A stretch of 64,000 nucleotides of DNA from Vespa crabro (GCF_910589235.1 NC_060963.1:8420501-8484500); one strand, 5' to 3'. Counted from the first letter of the stretch, positions 1 through 14,653 are shown. Numbers and translations: made by a program. Notes: generated from the letters alone by a model not told the origin.

Positions 1-309
1 AGGAGTAATTGTAGGGTTTATAATTATCTCGTCACACGTAGAAGTCTGAATTTACTGCAATGTTGTAAACGTCGATGTTCTTCATTAAATTGAATAATCG
101 GAAAAATAAAAGATTAAACTCCCTTAAGATAGATGATCGATTGACTTAAAATTGCTTTATATTGTTACGATCTCGAATAAGAAGAAAGGATGTTAGATAA
201 CGATATGTCTAATTCGAGATAACGAAGTACGAATAAAAGATGAAAATCGAATCGAATCGATTTAAATCGAATTTAATCTAATCTAATCGAATAACCAATC
301 GATTTACTT
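1..309 (-). other. Probable mGluR 3'UTR start
   Basis: AT-rich sequence directly after the receptor stop codon. Positions 246-306 hold short reiterations of TCGAA and TAATC-like units. No poly(A) site could be assigned, and the 3' end may lie outside the window. Confidence 0.5.
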
Positions 310-1490
310 TCACTCACATTTCGTGACTGAAGAGGTTCCAGCGCTGCTACCCTGTTTCTTTAAAGTGTTGCTCTTGATGAAAGTTTTGCCTCGTATATTT
401 TTATCCGGTTGGAAGACGATAATGTAGACTTTGGGTGCGTATAGACAAACGAGGGTAACCGATGCGCTGAGACTAATAGCGACACAGAGCGTCGTGATTT
501 GGGTCTCGTGAGCGTTTCCAGTTCCGAAATAAATGGGTACAAAGCCAAGCCAGATAATACAGGTCGTGTACATAGTGAAGCCAATGAATTTGCTTTCGTT
601 AAAGTTTTCTGGTATCTTTCGTGTTTTTACGGCATAAACGGTGGAGACGAGGATCAGAATAGCGTTGTATAGTTGAGAAAAGAGAAAGCTCATATCTTGA
701 ATGTTACATTTCAATATGACCTGTTTGCGATCGGGATAATAATATCGCGTGCCCGGTGGCTCGACGACCATCCATACAAGAGTCAGGACGATTTGAAATG
801 CTATCAAGGCGGCCGCTATGCAAACTTGTGAGGTTGGACTGATGTATCGAGGTCTCACTGCAGATCTCGAAGCTGCATCGAATATTCTGGCGATACGATT
901 GGTCTTGGTAAGAAGAGCACCGTATACGGCGCTGAAACTCACGCCTACACCAAATCTTTGAAGGACACAGGTAACTGTCGTTGGTGTTACCAGTAACAAA
1001 AACGTATTCAAATAGCAGACCAAAACGCCAGCTAAAAGAACAACGGTCAACTCTCGTCCAGAAGCACGAACTACTGGAGTGTCTCGATGTTGAAAGAGAA
1101 GACAAGCCACTGCCAAGGTTGCTGATATCCCAAGACAAGAAATCACAGCTGGTGCTATTGCAAAGGCGCTGCTCCACTTGATATGCTTCACCGGTAAATG
1201 GTAGCAACTTTTTTTGTCTACGTGAGGCCACAAGCCTGGCCCGCAATCCATGCAGGTGTACTCATCATACACGAACTCGTACTCTTCGCACTGATCGCAC
1301 ACCCAGCAACAAGTGTCACCCTGTTGCTTCTTTATCATACCTGATTCGCAGGGTAAAGAGCATGCTGAGATTGGTATGTCTTTTGTTCCTCGTGCCCATA
1401 CCATCTCGTCCGTCTTAATATCCAAGGAGTTGTACCATTTGCCTACGACCTGAAATCTTTTGCGTTTTTATTTTCTCCCTCTTTCTTTCT

Positions 1491-1533
<43 letters not shown>

Positions 1534-2440
1534 CCTTTTTCTCTCTCTTTCTCTTTTATATATATATATATAACTTCCAACATGTTTTTCTTTCAAATCC
1601 TTTTATAAGATACGTGCAATTTATAGTAAATCGGATATATGATATTGAGATAGTTATATTTTTTCGAGATCCAATAACGTTAAATGGTCAGATAGCTATC
1701 TGTTTCTCTCTTTCTCTTTATCTTTTTAAATTCAGAAATGCAAATATTAGATTTTACGTCCCATTGCAATCATAAATTTATCTTCTTTAGAGAATATTTT
1801 ATTTGAATAAGAATAAAAACAAATAGAAAATAAAAAAATTAAAAAAAAGAATTAATATATGGAATAAAACATGGACAAGTTCTGATCCGATATCTCACAT
1901 ACAAAGATATTACAGAAAGTTTGTACTATAAAATATGCAAATAAAAAGGATTTTCACGCTTTCAACATCACGTTTTATTAACGAAGCTTGATTGTTCCCT
2001 GGAAAATCGCTTGAGAGCTAGCTAGCTAAGTATATTTCCGAGAATATGACTAATAGGAAAAAAGAAGAAAATTTCTCTCATGCTCTAATAAATATCTTCG
2101 TTTATACGCTTTTATGAAATATTTATTTCAACTATAGTAGCATGTAACTATAAATTAATTGATGCTAATTCAATAAAATAGTCGACGATTGTTGGCTAAC
2201 CGGACTACGTACGGTTTTAACGGAACAAGAATTTATATTTGCCATGAAAGGAGAAGAGATCTGATATAATTAAATGATTCATCGTTATTCACGATAAGAC
2301 AAAATATTAATTAGGCATATTTAGAAGTTATGATTTGTCGAAAAGCATAAAAATTCATAAAAAAATACAAATTGAGAGGGAAAATAAAAGAAAATAAAAG
2401 AAAATAAAAGAAAAGAAATGAAAAGAAAAGAAAGAGAGAG

Positions 2441-2477
<37 letters not shown>

Positions 2478-4420
2478 GAGACAGAGAGACGATTTGTGGA
2501 AAGTTTCCGACGGAGACAATAAGAGAGGATGATAGCTTTCGTGTCAGTTCGAACGCGACTTTTACAAAAGTAATTCGAAGAAAGCGAATTAAACGGAGGT
2601 TCTACAAATGCGATTTTTCTTTTTTGCGGATTTTCACGAACGTTAATTAATTGTGAGGAAAAAAGGAAGGAGTGGTATCTGAGAGGAAACTCGTTTCTCT
2701 CTTCTCCTTTTTTCCCCTTCTTTTTTATTTTGTTTTTTTCTTTTTCTTTATTTTATTGTCTGTTTCTCTTATCATCTTTGTACTTGCCCGATAATGATAG
2801 CCATCGGTACCGCTGAGATTCGACTTTCGGAAATTCAGGATTTCGTATCTTGCCAGACCGTCACCGTGTTCGTCGAATTTCACCTCGCTGCCTGCGGCGT
2901 CTGGAAAATGACTGAAAATCTGAATACCTTCGAGGCTTGGCCCGTGAAATGGCACGTAATATCGCGAAGGTACACTCGGTGAAGCTGCAACGAATGGGTT
3001 TTGAAAATATATCGGTTGGGAGGGCCGTGAAAAGCGGTTATCCTTTTCCAAGAACCTTCAGTAGAGATAACTGCCACCAAGAGTTTCCTTTTCGAATTTT
3101 GTTTTCGAAGAAAATGCATATTGTTTGTTCTGAATTTTTGCTCTTACAGTTTTGTTCTAATAGAATATCTCGTCCGTTGGAGTACGTCCTAATCTTAATC
3201 ATCTAATTCCGATTTCAACAATGTGATTTAGAAAATTGCATAATTTAACAGTCTTTTTTCTTTTCAATGTCATGTTAATTTTTTTAACAATAACATTTTG
3301 CAACCGATAACAGTATTTTTCCCCCAGAAATCTTAATAAAAAAAATCAATAGCGGATAGTTCTATTGAAAAATTTACTAATTATGTACAGATTTATATGA
3401 AATATCAAAAGTAGGAAAAAGTCAAGTTAGAATTGGTTGAAAAGAAATTAAGAAACTAATTATAGTGCAAAGGGTTGAATAGTTACAAGTATGTGGCATT
3501 TACTTACTATAAAAAAATCGAAATGTTTTAATCGTAGATAATGAAGCAAAATCTAATTAATAAAATATAGTTATTAAATGTTCTAATTCTTTTAGAAAAA
3601 AAAGACTGTATTTTTCATTGACACCATATCGTTGGAGACATAAAAAGACTTAAGTTTCTTTTTTTGAAACAGTTAAGATAGATTAAATGACTTTAACAGA
3701 TTTAAAAGTGATAAGATGATTTTCGAAAATAATGGAAACATATTCTTTTCGTCGATACTCTCTCTTCGTGAATTCAACTTAGATCATCGTTTTATTACTC
3801 GGTACATCGAGTACTGAGAACAAAGAGATACGAAGGAATACTTGCGCAAATCGATAAGAATTTGCTAATGTATATAGCAACGACGAATAGGATATGACGA
3901 ATTGGTGGTTAATCGCACGCGATGAATGCGCATACACGGAAAATGTCTGATTATTAAGACTACGAACATTCTATAAGTCTTGATGGCCTTATTGATTCGT
4001 TTCTTATTGTCGAACAATGTCTTATCTTTCACGAATCGAATGCATGTGCTACGACCTTCGATCTTCTTCGTAAATGAAGATTGATAACATACGCTTGGTA
4101 TTATTATAGTAATGCATTTTATTTTACGCTATTTTCGACTATTAAAGAAATAAAGAACAAAAAGAAAATGAAAGAAAGAAAAAAAATTTCATTTAATCCC
4201 TTTATTAGAAATATTATAATTATCAATTAATATGGTGACGAAAAAATGAAATAAGATCAGAAATACAAATATATAAGTGTATATCTTTAAAATTATGTGG
4301 GTTTATGGCGAAGAATCAATGGAAAAGATGAAAATCACGTGTGTTCTTTTGAATGATTTTTACGATTCCATGATATGATTTCATTGTATGATTCTGATGA
4401 AGAAAAAAGAAATCATAATA

Positions 4421-4451
<31 letters not shown>

Positions 4452-7400
4452 AGTTTATAGAATACATTGATCAGAAAAGACACGATCGTCTTCGATGGCT
4501 CATGGAGTATTCCCTTTATTCGAAAATATCATTGGGAGATCTTCTTGTTCAGTGACCTAAATAGACGGACATCGCGTAACGTAATTTCCTCGTTCTATTG
4601 TATTATCCATGAAGCTAATATAATAGCGAGCGAGTCACGCTATGGGAGTCAAAGTAAATCGTCGCTTACTAATTAATCGGTGTGAAATAATTGGCTGAAT
4701 TATGTATACCGTACATAGGTATACATTTCTACCTATTCTTCGATTAATCGATTGATCGATCGATTGACACGTTTCTCTTCTAATTCCTCGATTATCTTAT
4801 ATAGTTGTAACGAGTGATAAAAAAAATAATTTTCAAACCACCTGTCTATACGATTGACATCATCGATCTATTGGTAATTTTGAAATTTTCTTAAAAAACG
4901 ATTATAATTTTAAGTAAATATATTTTACAAATGACATTCAAGATATTGTCGCAATTCATATTTGATATACATGAATATATTAATCTTTAATTTATCCTCA
5001 AATATTTTTTCCCCCTGACAAACATTTATTTGGAAAAAAAAGAAAGGAAAAAAACAGCTTAACATCGTCCATTTAACATTTATTTGTAACCTAAATACTA
5101 AATATTAAAGAAAAATTTCACAGTTCATTCCCTTTGTAACTGTACTTAAGTAGCAAGATACATAGATATTAAGAAGATCCATATATTCGCAAAGGAGATT
5201 ACTGAGATTGAAGTTTAATAATAATAATATGAATTTCAACGCGGTTATCGAATCGGGAAAGAGATCAAAGAAAAGAGACTCCGCGGAGAAAGTTCGTATT
5301 CCCTTTATCACTGAAAGTACCTGCAACGGCGTGACCTTAATATTTGAGCCGACGTTCTAGGCTGCTGCTAGCCTAAAAACGCAGCCGGCGAGGAATAAAT
5401 GCGAGAGCCATTATCTCCTGCGCATTTCGTGCGATATCGTCGCGTGTACGTTCGTGACACGAATCGATAATGGTACGCCCGTCGGATGAATCCGATTCAA
5501 TTCGAGATATTCCGTTTAATAATACACGTATCATCTCATCACGAACTCATAGAATCAACAAAAGTTCTACTTCTTCCTATCTAAAAACAGTCCCCATTCC
5601 CAAACCCCTACCACCACCCTCTTCCTTCCCCATTCCACAGCTTCTTTTCATTTGATCTTCTCACTCAAGAAATAAATTCGAACATGCTATAAATATTTCT
5701 GTTGTGTGATGCGTCTATTTGTCGAAGTTCTGACCTCGATAAATGTTTTTCTTAATCTAACCTCATCCTGGACTGTACCTTTCCCCTTATGACATATGAA
5801 TTCTACTCCGTCTACGATAATTTCCATTTGTATCTAGAATATTTCCTTTAACGACTTTATATCTTCAAGGATAAAATGATCGATTACTAACGCAAAAGAA
5901 ACTCGAGGGATACCCAACTATGTATACGTTCGCTTGTTTCTTTCGCACGTGATCGATCGATCTTACATTGTTTTTTATGATTTTCGAACTATCGGTTATA
6001 GAACGTATTATTGTAATATAAAATAAATGCAAATCGGTGTCACGTTGATTCGACTTAGAAAATTTCATTCGAAAATATTTTTATCCTTCTTACTTATCCT
6101 TGACTAAATGTCATTTTATCGGAAGGAAAAGAAAAAAAAGAAAAAAAAGGTAACTTCGCTGAACTAAATGCTTCCGATCGATAGTAGTCGCCGTTCTGTT
6201 ATATACAGTCAGTCGCAGAAATATTCGGACACTTTTTTTTGATCGAATAATTTTTTCTATATTAAATTTTCAAAGAATTTTGACATTTATTAGGAAGTAT
6301 GCGAAGAATTAAACGTTTTATTTTCAACGTTTTTTATCGAGTATTTTCCGCTGAAAAAAGAAAAAAATCTACAAAAAATTCTTTCGCATCGATTGATCTT
6401 GTCTTATGTTGATACAGCAAGTATAATTAAAATCGAGCAATCAATAAGAAAATTGAGAATTTCTAACAATCTTTCCATTTTCACTTTTATATCCGATTGT
6501 GTAAATTCTCGGGAATTTATACAATCGAACGTTTAGTTTACTGCGTATGAACCTAGTAAATAGTCCTTGCTTTTCTCGGTCGCGTATTAGCAAGAAATGA
6601 ATTTGATTTACGTTGGAAAGGATGATCGTTTCGCAGTATTCGAATATATAAAATACGTTCATATATACGATATGTTTTGTTATAGATAAGAGTTAGATCA
6701 ACGTGACACGAAATATCGATCAAGACCCATTCGTTCGAATAAATAAAAAATAAAAAATAAATAAAAAGAAAAAATAATAAAGAAATATAAAAATCGAATT
6801 TACCTTTGAAGGAAACGTTCAAAAGATAATCCCTGTAGAAAGCACCGCGATCGTAATTAGCCATCGCAGGACAGACTCCTTTCTTACCACAGAGATCACT
6901 TTGAAGATTATGAAGAGCCAATGCAAACGCATAAACAGCATCAACAACGAATTGGACTTTAGATTCTTGTTCGTATCCTCTGCTTGGTGTCAATCTAAAT
7001 TCAGGATTACAAATCTTCCTTGCACCATTTGTTGATGAAATCGTAGTATGTGCCTGATGTTGAGACTTAGTGTTTTTCTTTAAATCACAACTAAAAACTT
7101 CTTCCCAATATTCGGCGAACCAAGGATTTCTATGATTGTTTTCTGGCGTTAAGTTTGCCATATACTCGTCGAATTCTGGAATATTTTTTGATTGAAGTTC
7201 AACGGTAATCGCTCCTTCGGCTTCTTCCTCTAAACCTTCGACGAGCTTTATTTGTCTGCCCCAACCATCGCTGGCTAACCACTGAAATGGTTGACTGAGG
7301 TTCGATCTCCTCGTTGCTTCGAGAATTCCTCGCGCATCTTCGGCTCGAGTGAAGAGGACTACTGCTCGAGCATTCGACTTCTTTATCAATCTCTGAATAA

Positions 7401-8772
7401 TATCGTCGAAGATCTTGTCGTTTGCTGCACTCGGTACCTTTACTGCTGCTGCTATGCAAACATTTCTCTCGATTGCTTCACGCGTGAACACTTCGATCCC
7501 ATATTCGCCGTAGCTACCCTCTGAATAGACGGTCGATACGTAAGACCAGTTAGCGCTCTTCACTACATCGACCAAAGCAATCGACTGGAATGTATCTGGT
7601 GGTACTGTCCTTGCAAAATAATCGAATCTGTACAAGAAGAGAATTTATACGTAACTATAACAAATATTTATATTCAAACGATTTATAGCATGTCATATAT
7701 ATGTATGTGTATACGTACCTACATACTAATTGATATAAATTAAAAATAAAAAGGCTTGAAAATCATTAAAACTTATATATTATCCTATACATCAGTTTGA
7801 AAACTACAAAAATGTGTTCATCGTCAAAACTTTAATTAGAATAGATTTCTGGAGCATTGATTATGTAGTCCTTTTTCTCTTTTTCTTTTCTTTAATTTTA
7901 ATAATACCAGGATTTAAAACGTTTCACTGAAATGTAATAAAAGTTGTAAAGCTCAATTTACCAAGAGCATCCCATGAGAAATCAAATAAATCAACGCGGC
8001 TTTCGTTTTAGGAAAATAAAAATCACTAACCTCTGAGAATCAAAATAGTATATCATCTTAATGATCAACACATGCGGAAAGTATCAACGGTCTACACGCA
8101 ATTCCGTTCGATGTCTCGAGGGTTGACGTCGAAGTTTCTCCGGAGAGATCCATAATCGAGCCCTTGGGACAAATTGGGTTACGCAGGATACAGATAGAAG
8201 CCAGTATCTCTGCCAATCGATATACACCGATGATACTCTCGATTTCAGAGAAAAAGAGTCGTTTGTAAGAACGCAAGTTTGCAAGCAATATCGTGATTCT
8301 AAGAGGAAAGACCTTTCCCGGGTATATTTTTTTTCCTTTTCGTCAAAAAAGACGACATTACAAATTTTTTTTGCTGACGAGCTGCTTAGATCTAATAATA
8401 TCCTTCGTCGAACAATCAATGACTTTTCTTTTATTTTTTCATATTTTGCGAATAACAAAAAAATTACTTGGAAATAGAGAAAGAGAATAGAGAAAGAAAA
8501 AAAAAAGAAAAATTAGACAAAAAAAGAAAATATGACAGAAAGAATGAAAGAGAAGGAATGATAAAAATAGAGAAAAAATATTACAAAAGATATGTATATA
8601 CGAATAAAAATAAGTGAGAAAAAAAACGATGATAAAAATGGGTACGAAGAGAAAATCTTCACCTTTTATACATGAGAACATATGCATACATTTTCGTCTA
8701 ACTAAATACTGCTTGGTTAAATGAAAATTTTTTTCTTTTCTTTCTTACTGCTACATATTTAATATTACTAGT

Positions 8773-8821
<49 letters not shown>

Positions 8822-11158
8822 TTCTCTCTTCTCTTAACTATTCGTTTCGAGACAAAAACCGGTAGAAGTATAAACGGAATAAAAACAAATGGAAAAGTTG
8901 GAAGAAAAGCTTTTTTAAGGGATACCTAATGAAACCGAAAGCAATATCAACGTTACAAAAGCAGTCTTTTCGGGGCTTGCGTTAAGATGAAAATGACAAC
9001 ACAGTGTGCTCCAATTGAGTACAAAGTATAGAAAAAGAATATAACTGAACTGAAGTATATAGTTTTTCTTATTTCTATTGTGCTACTACCATTACTACTA
9101 CTAATACAACTAAATGCAAAAACAAGTACCAAATTTCAATTTCATCCTCTCTCGATCAAGTGAATTCCTAAACTTAAATCTTGAACGATTGAAAGGTAAC
9201 ATTGAAAGGCAACTTCATCGATTTACTATGTAGTTTCCTGATCACTTACCACGATTCAAAAGAATCCTTTGAAAGAATATTCGTTGTTAGTATCATTTTC
9301 TAATAAGAACTGTAACTTCGTGCGAATGTTTGACACATTATGCAATCCTTTCTAAAATAAAGTTACGCAATAGTAGAAGTGGCTCTTTCTTTCTCTTTGA
9401 AATTGTCCACGGAACAACGTAACTGTTTGTAATTAGTTCGAAAGTTTTACAAATCGAGCAATTACAAGATCTTTTTCATTTTTAAAGACACGAACATATG
9501 TACCGAATAAAACGAAAATTTTTACCGGATAATTATTTCTGAAACTATTTGAAATATCCAAAAATTATAATTCTCGATCATACAAAAGTCTAAATGTGTG
9601 TATGTAAGTGTGAACACGCTTGCGTGTGTGTGTGCGTGCATGTGCATTCACTTTACCATTAAAACAGATTGTAGAATTAATTTGAAATTTATATCGAAAA
9701 TAAAATTACTTTCAACAAAATATTCGATTCGATTTCTGCTTTTAAAAAATAGCAGTGCTTTCAAATATTTACAAATACGACAAAAATCGCATGCATTCGA
9801 TGGAAAACGTTCAAACTCTAAAAATATACTTAAAAAAAAACAAAAAAAGAAAAAAAAAGAAAAAAAACAGTTTTAGGCATATTATGAATTTTTTAGGAAT
9901 TTTATATTAAAAATAGTGAGATAAATATTAGAATTATATGTAATATATTTCTTCCTACATGATATACTTCTAAACACATGCAGTGATTCATACGTATTTC
10001 TATAAAAATACATGTCATTTTCAGTCTAGATGATTAAGTGAATTATTTTGAAATTCATACCAAAAATCAATGTACCAAATATATCAAATATACGTTATAA
10101 AGATTTACAAATAATTACAATTCAATCCTATAAAGAAAAATTGAAACATTTATAACTAATTATATATTTGATGGAAAAGATAGAAATTGTGAAAAAATAT
10201 TTAAAATATTGGTAGCTATTAACGCAAATAGCATCGAAGACATGCCTATTGCAAAAATACGAAAATATTCGATCACGCGGAACTGGTGATTTTTTTTACC
10301 CTCTATAACTCAATTTAGTTCTTTTAGTTGTATCTAAGAGAAGACATGATATTATATAACATGAAATTTATAGTATACCTATAATATACTAACACAAATA
10401 TAACCTTAGGATATATGAATTATCAATTAATTTTGTGGAAAAAAGAAAAATGAAGTAAAAGAAAAAATATACACGAGTTACATAATCTCATCAAGGGTTA
10501 ATGTATAGGTGGAAAGAAAAGAATATTGAAAACTGATCTCGTCATCTTCTTTTTATTTATTCTCGTAGTATTATAAATAAAAGAAAGAGATAATGTAAAA
10601 AAAAACAAACCTGGTTTTGTCACTAAGAGCCTTGGCCGTGGATGCTGGTGATATTTGTGGTATGTGAAAGAGGCGCAACAGATTGGCAACCTGAAGCGAT
10701 ACAGAACTGTAGGATCCACCAATGACGCCAAAGATCGGTCCAGCACTAGCTGTCTTCTTTACTCTGGGCGTTGATCGATCTGCACACTCGAGCACGCTTA
10801 TATCCAAATTTGAAAGTGAAGCGCGAACGAAGTGTAGACTCTGATTGAGAGCGTAGGTGTCTCTTCCACAAGTGTCCAGGATGTGTACACCCAACATGAT
10901 GTCCGGCAATATCCTGGTCTCTCTGTTGATTTGATCGACCGCAAAGAGCATCGCCTCGAGTCGTTGAACGCCACGATTGTAGACGTTTGGTCCGCAAGCG
11001 GAACCGCCTTTCTCGTGGACGGGAAACAGACCACCGAGAACGATATCGCCTGGTATCAAAACGGACTCCCTTTCACTGTGTATTCGAGATCGACTAATCG
11101 ACGGTAACTGCTGAAGCGTCATCAAAAGGACCAACGTGTGTAATAAAGAGCGTCTCAT
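310..11158 (-). CDS. mGluR: Metabotropic glutamate receptor, group II-like (class C GPCR), complete, 4 coding exons
   Basis: Exons in transcript order are 11158-10611, 7627-6804, 2900-2788 and 1449-310; joined they give 874 aa plus TGA. An in-frame TAA lies at 11225-11227 with no other ATG between, which fixes the start. Seen in the protein: a signal peptide (about 1-24); a Venus-flytrap ligand domain (about 35-480); a cysteine-rich domain (about 520-580, including CCWVC); seven membrane segments (about 589-835); and a short tail. Family knowledge: the glutamate-contacting positions of group II receptors appear kept (R62 and R66 in RGVQR, T174, Y222, D303, K406 in EQESK). This argues for a true glutamate receptor rather than the divergent mXR/mangetout type. 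The NFNESKFIGFTMYTTCIIWL stretch is typical of the Gi-coupled subgroup. Introns are 2983, 3903 and 1338 bp; the last uses a GC donor. Expected at neuronal or synaptic membranes. Confidence 0.95.
1450..2787 (-). other. mGluR intron 3, GC-AG type
   Basis: The upstream exon ends in TAT CGG and the intron begins GCAAGT; the downstream acceptor is TTTCAG. Only this GC donor keeps the reading frame between HYR and VVGKWYN. The nearby GT (GCAA|GTACAA) would shift the frame. The intron also holds a CT-rich tract (about 1472-1556) and an AG-rich tract (about 2373-2490). Confidence 0.85.
6206..6430 (+). mobile_element. Possible Tc1-like transposon end (relic) in mGluR intron 2
   Basis: After TATATA comes CAGTCAGTCGCAGAAATATT followed by CGGACAC. 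This resembles the terminal repeat style of Tc1-like elements (CAGT at the tip, then an ATTCGGACAC-like block). No matching inverted copy was found nearby, so this would be a single decayed end. The right boundary is arbitrary. Confidence 0.4.
8775..8819. repeat. (TA)n microsatellite
   Basis: About 22 uninterrupted TA units in mGluR intron 1, followed by a short CT run. The surrounding intron (7628-10610) shows no exon or RNA gene that I could recognise. Confidence 0.95.
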
Positions 11159-12480
11159 TTTGACGAGAATAAGAAAACATCGAGCGCTACTTTTCCGAAT
11201 CGAATGAAGATCGCATCTTTTAGATTAGCTTATTTTCTTTCGATCGATTATGTATTCGTTGCTTTCTTTTAAGATTAACATTTAACTTTTCTAACATTCA
11301 TAATGGTCATTATTGTTATTTTCAACGTTTTTAGGCTTTTCCACGTTTTATAACTCGTAGGCATCTCCTTCGTTTATTCACTTATCGAATAAAAGTTCAA
11401 AAAGTTGTTAGGCGAGACACTTCAAAGACACATGTCGAGTATCTTGAAATCTTCGTTGAATTTTCTAAGAATTTATATCCTTCGATCGATCTTGAAACAT
11501 TTTCCTTCCATTCTAAGCGGAGGCAAAGAACGATCAGAACTAGAGATCATCTTGTTTATTCGTTAGTTCGTACTCTTCCGTCAAGATTGCGCAGTCGATT
11601 TTCTTTTAAAATAGATCGAAACTCACGCAAGATGCCGCCTCAACTGACTTAAAATTAAACGTTCTTCCGTTATCTTATCTTTTATCGAAAAATGTTAATT
11701 TGTCGATCATTATAAACATCTTCCATTGATTAAATAAATAAATATAAAACGTTGTTATCGATCGATAAATTCTGATCGAGAGATAGCTTGTTCGTGAAAC
11801 TTCAAATCTGATGTATGAAGCTTATATAGGTCGTGGATGCATTAGCTATATCCAAGTTTCCAATCACATGGCGGAAGTTGTCCGCAAAATTATTCATCTA
11901 AAAGCCGGATATGCGGAGCCGATACGTTCGACGAAGAACGACGTTGTTAACTTGCCGATCGCTTCTCAAAAGCTTCAAGCATGAAACTTGATTGCTGTTG
12001 AAACAGCGCCATCACTGTTGAACCATCGTTTGCCACAAATTTTCTATTGATCTCGATCACAAACCGATTGGATCAATTGCCATTCGAACTAGCCCTATAC
12101 AGAACTAAATCTTTCTTGTTTCTAAAAACTCGAGATACGATATTTTCCTCAACTTTCTTTCTCGATGATTCAGGTTCTTGTTCACGATCCCAGCATTCAA
12201 CTCCGGACGTCTAATTTGCAAGCAATCTCGGCATTTTCGTCGTCGCCGGAACTTTTGCTTTTTCTTCTACTTCTTCTTTCTTCTCTAGAATCAGAAGGAG
12301 CCGTCCTTTCCTTCCTCTTTTTGTATCACTACTCTTACTTCTCGAAACTACGTCCTCTTCCTCCAAATAAAACTTTTGCAAAAATGTTGAACTTTTATCC
12401 AAAGTCGGGCCATCCGTTCAATGTCATATGGTTCTCTCCAATTCACCAAGAAAATGTGTTTCTCCTTAGCTTAGTTTCGT

Positions 12481-12501
12481 TTCCGACCTCCCTTTCTTTT
12501 T

Positions 12502-12533
<32 letters not shown>

Positions 12534-12569
12534 TTTTTCTTTCTTTATCTTTTTATATACATACATACA

Positions 12570-12603
<34 letters not shown>

Positions 12604-12637
12604 GATGCATATATATATATATATATATATATATTGA
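12481..12637. repeat. Compound microsatellite (CT)n-(CATA)n-(AT)n
   Basis: A pyrimidine tract is followed by about ten CATA units (about 12556-12598) and then an AT run (about 12609-12635). Confidence 0.95.
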
Positions 12638-13070
12638 TCAAAAAATGTTGCTTTCTCGGATAGCTCGACGAACCGACCCGTTTTCTTTGACAGAAACCTT
12701 GAAACAGCGAAGTGGCGTTCTCTTCTTTCCTTCACTTCCCTATTTCTCTTTTTCTCTCCCTTTTACCTCCAGCCTTTATTTTCCTGCTCTCTCCTTTACG
12801 CTGCAATGGATTCGAATTTCCGCGATATGTTTCAGCACTTCCTCTTTTAGCGTGCTTTCCTCCTCCTTCGATGCTTCCTTCCACGACTTTTTCGCTGTTC
12901 CCTTCATCGCAAATATCGCTTTTAACTCCCAACCCTAATTTCTTTTCGTCTGAGCGAAAAACAGTAACATCGCAAGATCTCTGGTTGTGGTCCTTTTACC
13001 GATGCTTTTCCTCTTGATATTCGATCACTGCAAAGCCCTTTTACGATTTCGTTTCTTTCTCTTCTCTCTC

Positions 13071-13101
<31 letters not shown>

Positions 13102-13835
13102 CTTTCTCTCTCTTTTTCTTTCTCTCTCTCTCTCTCTCTTTCTTTCTCTTTTTCTTTTCAGTATACGACCTCTTCAAATGAGCGACACTTTACTAAATGA
13201 GTTCTAATTCGTGTCACGCTCCCTGTGATCCTTCAAACTCGGATTTTACTAACTCAACGTGCTCGAGCCACTTCGAGCTCAACTCGAATCCTAAACGAAT
13301 TCTACGGACGTATACTGAACAATTTTTTCTTACAGTGCTCGCCGTATTAATGGTACTCGCCTCTTTCTCGTTTAAAGAAATTTTCGTCCTGACGAAATTA
13401 TTCGACTAGGAGTAAATTCTTGGGATGATAATAATAATAATAGTAATGATGATAATAATATTGATGATGATAATGCTAATAATAATAATAATAATTTCTC
13501 GGCAAACTCGCGGTTTTGAGATCAATCGTCAATTCCGGACTGATCAATCTTTTTTTTGATCGAAGTTTAAAAGCTCAAAACAGAAGAAAGGGAAATGGTG
13601 GTGCGAGAATGAGACAAGACAACGAGGATCGATAATCGTCGATCGGTTTCCTTCTCGGAGCTCGCAAATTGATGTTATCCTGTTGAGATATTTCTTTCTT
13701 GGTCTGGTTCTCATCCTTCAAATTTCCGGCTAGTCCTGACGATAGCTGGGAAGCTAACGTTCTTCTTTTCTTTCTCCTCCTTTTCTTCTTCTCCAACAAA
13801 CGTCCGAACGACGCAATGCAATGTACGTGTATACA

Positions 13836-13845
13836 TATCTCTATA

Positions 13846-13889
<44 letters not shown>

Positions 13890-13947
13890 TATGTAACTAT
13901 ATATATATAAATATATGTAATTATATATATATATATATATATATATC
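13836..13947. repeat. (TA)n-rich microsatellite
   Basis: Two or three TA runs are separated by short ATATGTAA-type interruptions. Confidence 0.9.
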
Positions 13948-14489
13948 GATCTTTCTTTTTCTCTCACTCCAACTTATCCTTGGTCCAGTCACGAGAGAAT
14001 CGTCGAGTATCGAGTGTCCTGACACACATTCCTCTTCGACGTTGCTACTCTCCTCTTCCTGCCTTTTTTATTTCTATTTCTTTCTTTCTCCCACTTTCTC
14101 TTCCTCCCTCTCTCTCTATTCTTCTTCCTCTCTGAATCTGTGTTTCAACAAAAACAAATCAATATCACGTCACGATGTTGAACTTCCTCGTGGTTCACTG
14201 GTAACTTGTTATTTTCCCACGCAAGAAGAAAAAGAGAAAGAAGTCCTTTCAGACCTTCTCTTCTTTCCTCTTTTCACCTTCAGGAAGAGAAGGAGAAAGG
14301 GAGAGAAGGAAAGTGAGAAAGAGAGAAAGAAAGAGAAAACTTCTTTCCGAAGATAAAAGTCTCACATCCGTATCAGTTCTCGTTCAATCCGCTAAATCAC
14401 CAGCTAAAAATTCAAGCTTGAAAATCGATGCTCGTCACTGCGATATTTTCTTCCAAAGAGAAAAACGAGTGTAAAAGAGAAATCTATAC

Positions 14490-14492
14490 ATC

Positions 14493-14523
<31 letters not shown>

Positions 14524-14593
14524 GCGTGTGTGTGCGTATACGCGCGTGCGTGCGTGTGTACATATGTATGTATAATATAAGTTACATATATAT

Positions 14594-14653
<60 letters not shown>

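Noticed and set aside
12165..12938. 257-codon plus-strand frame
   Set aside because: Low-complexity Ser/Phe/Leu, Tyr-Ile and His-Thr runs that follow the underlying microsatellites; no protein-like segment.
13197..13409. 70-codon plus-strand frame with one hydrophobic stretch
   Set aside because: No family, no start or splice context, and it lies within repeat-rich DNA; chance is more likely.
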